Part shown: piece after piece, positions 63,301-64,000 of the stretch
Numbering within the stretch: position 1 is the stretch's first letter
Layout: each line of letters begins with the position of its first letter
NCBI GenBank assembly: GCA_963965975.1
Contig: OZ014412.1
Location: 12,538,849-12,602,848, forward strand
DNA from: Xestospongia bergquistia
Lineage: Eukaryota > Porifera > Demospongiae > Haplosclerida > Petrosiidae
Length of the DNA: 64,000 nucleotides
Reading direction: 5' to 3'
Position numbers and translations under genes: made by a program
Notes under the pieces: model-generated
Databases searched by the model: none
Told to the model about the DNA's origin: nothing
The model's input: the letters and a program-made list of their open reading frames with translations, nothing else

Positions 63301-64000
63301 GTAAGTTGGTTTGCCTTAACACTCTAAAGTCTTTAAATTAAAGACTTTAGAAGGTTTAGACTATTGAGTGAAGTTAATAAAGTAAACAGCTCAGTCTAAA
63401 GGACTCTATGGGACTCACTAAATAAACTGTTATTAACAGTTTAGGAAGTTGGTTTGCATTAACACTCTAAAGTCTTTAAATTAAAGACTTTAGAAGGTTT
63501 AGACTATTGAGTGAAGTTAATAAAGTAAACAGCTAAGTCTAAACGACTCTATAGGACTAAATAAATAAACTGTTATTAACAGTTTAGTAAGTTTGTTTGC
63601 ATTAACACTCTAAAGTCTTTAAATTAAAGACTTTAGAAGGTTTAGACTATTGAGTGAAGTTAATAAAGTAAACAGCTCAGTCTAAAGGACTCTATGGGAC
63701 TAACTAAATAAACTGTTATTAACAGTTTAGTAAGTTTGTTTGCATTAACACTCTAAAGTCTTTAAATTAAAGACTTTAGAAGGTTTAGACTATTGAGTGA
63801 AGTTAATAAAGTAAACAGCTCAGTGTAATGGACTCTATGGGACTAACTAAATGAACATTTATTAACAGTTTAGTAAGCTGGTTTGCATTAACACCCTAAA
63901 GTCTTTAAACTAAAGACTTTAGAAGGTTTAGGCTATTGAGTGAAGTTAATAAAGTAAACAGCTCAGTCTAAAGGACTCTATGGGACTAACTAAATAAACT
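60299..64000 (-). repeat. block R3: about 26 monomers in R orientation, open at the window end
   Basis: R3 mirrors F3 in monomer order for at least 2 kb outwards from J3: GCACTAACTAAATGAATTG, AGCTAAGTC with a CTCTGGGATTAAC, GTAACTGAGTCTATTGG, CTGTTATCAACAG (near 61857, the reverse of CTGTTGATAACAG near 59302), then CTAAGGGACTAAC and GTAATGGACTCTATTGG. R3 lacks about two monomers relative to F3 in this stretch. The end of the block is outside the window. Confidence 0.9.
60310..61400 (-). repeat. four-monomer tandem duplication near J3, 570-bp period
   Basis: AACAAAATAAACCG recurs at 60421 and 60991, followed both times by AAATTGCTTTGCC, GTGAGCAAAG, GCACTAACTAAATG, ACTCAAAAGTC and a CTCTGGGATTAAC monomer. 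The period of 570 bp is four monomers minus 2 bases. The second copy carries a 2-base loss (CAGCAAGTC for CAGCTCAGTC) near 61109. The corresponding region after J2 has a single copy, so this duplication is private to R3. Confidence 0.85.

Larger units (their letters stand above)
1..64000. repeat. 143-bp satellite DNA array filling the window
   Basis: The same monomer recurs every 143 bp across the window. For example, the block ATTTAGTTAGTCC starts at 9, 152, 295 and 438. About 447 monomers fit, in two orientations. The consensus read by eye has 42 G/C in 143 bases (29%) and no CpG. Taking position 1 of the window as monomer position 1, a HinfI site (GAGTC) lies at 26-30, an AluI site (AGCT) at 41-44 and a DraI site (TTTAAA) at 95-100, each once per consensus monomer. 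Most monomers differ from consensus at a few to about a dozen positions, plus 1-3 base indels. Stop codons occur in every phase, and 143 is not a multiple of 3, so no long reading frame can persist. I see no unique sequence, transposon, tRNA or rRNA. Centromeric or pericentromeric heterochromatin is inferred from this organisation; the species is not identified. Confidence 0.97.

Noticed and set aside
1..64000. Protein-coding genes or long reading frames on either strand
   Set aside because: TAA and TAG are frequent in all phases of the monomer, and the 143-bp period shifts frame each repeat. Any open stretch is short and an accident of the repeat.
1..64000. CRISPR array
   Set aside because: Repeats are regular, but the whole 143-bp unit is conserved. 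There are no unique spacers, no cas genes, and the scale is wrong.
1..64000. CENP-B box
   Set aside because: The consensus has no CpG, and I saw no TTCG...CGGG arrangement in the variants.
1..64000. Transposon insertion at or near the switches
   Set aside because: No non-satellite sequence, terminal repeats or target-site duplication is visible; F and R monomers join directly.
1..64000. Hammerhead ribozyme in the satellite, as known in some animal satellites
   Set aside because: I did not find the conserved CTGATGA core together with a GAAA partner in the monomer.
1..64000. Assignment to the 142-bp satellites of darkling beetles because of similar length and AT content
   Set aside because: Length and composition alone are weak, and I cannot compare the sequences here. 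A search of the consensus against satellite databases would decide.

Overview
The whole 64-kb window is one satellite DNA array. I see no protein-coding gene, tRNA, rRNA, transposon or other unique sequence. A 143-bp monomer (about 29% GC, no CpG in the consensus I read by eye) is repeated about 447 times from the first base to the last, so the array continues beyond both ends. An uninterrupted array this long, with nested higher-order repeats (HORs), points to eukaryotic heterochromatin, most likely centromeric or pericentromeric. I do not recognise the monomer and cannot name the organism. Below, 'F' is the monomer orientation at position 1 and 'R' is its reverse complement.

The array changes orientation five times: F1 (1-15561), R1 (15562-17786), F2 (17787-21908), R2 (21909-56607), F3 (56608-60298), R3 (60299-64000). 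The five switches come from only two ancestral breakpoints. The three F-to-R switches (J1 about 15560, J2 about 21910, J3 about 60300) are the same junction, with J1 in reverse complement. The two R-to-F switches (K1 17786/17787, K2 56607/56608) are identical to each other and 38,821 bp apart. Rare variants shared between R1 and F2, and between F1 and R2, show that F1-R1-F2-R2 is a large imperfect palindrome folded near K1. F3-R3 is a further copy of the F2-R2 arrangement.

Inside the blocks, monomers have been copied in groups. F1 has a 4,425-bp HOR at its start, a 715-bp five-monomer duplication at 9.6-11.0 kb and a three-monomer duplication just before J1. F2 has its own 715-bp duplication. 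R2 has a 2,306-bp tandem HOR (23.8-29.3 kb), a 1,998-bp HOR (32.5-36.2 kb), a 1,429-bp HOR (43.6-46.4 kb) and a duplication of about 10 kb (27.95-38.3 kb, copied at 46.2-56.2 kb). R3 has a 570-bp four-monomer duplication. Nearly all offsets are whole numbers of monomers minus a few bases, as expected from unequal exchange or replication slippage within the array.

Each monomer carries two dyads: a 29-bp perfect palindrome with a 1-nt centre, and a 41-bp imperfect palindrome with a perfect 21-bp core. All three F-to-R switches lie at this second dyad. The point of most interest is the architecture: a nucleosome-sized, doubly palindromic monomer arranged in repeatedly copied head-to-head and tail-to-tail blocks.
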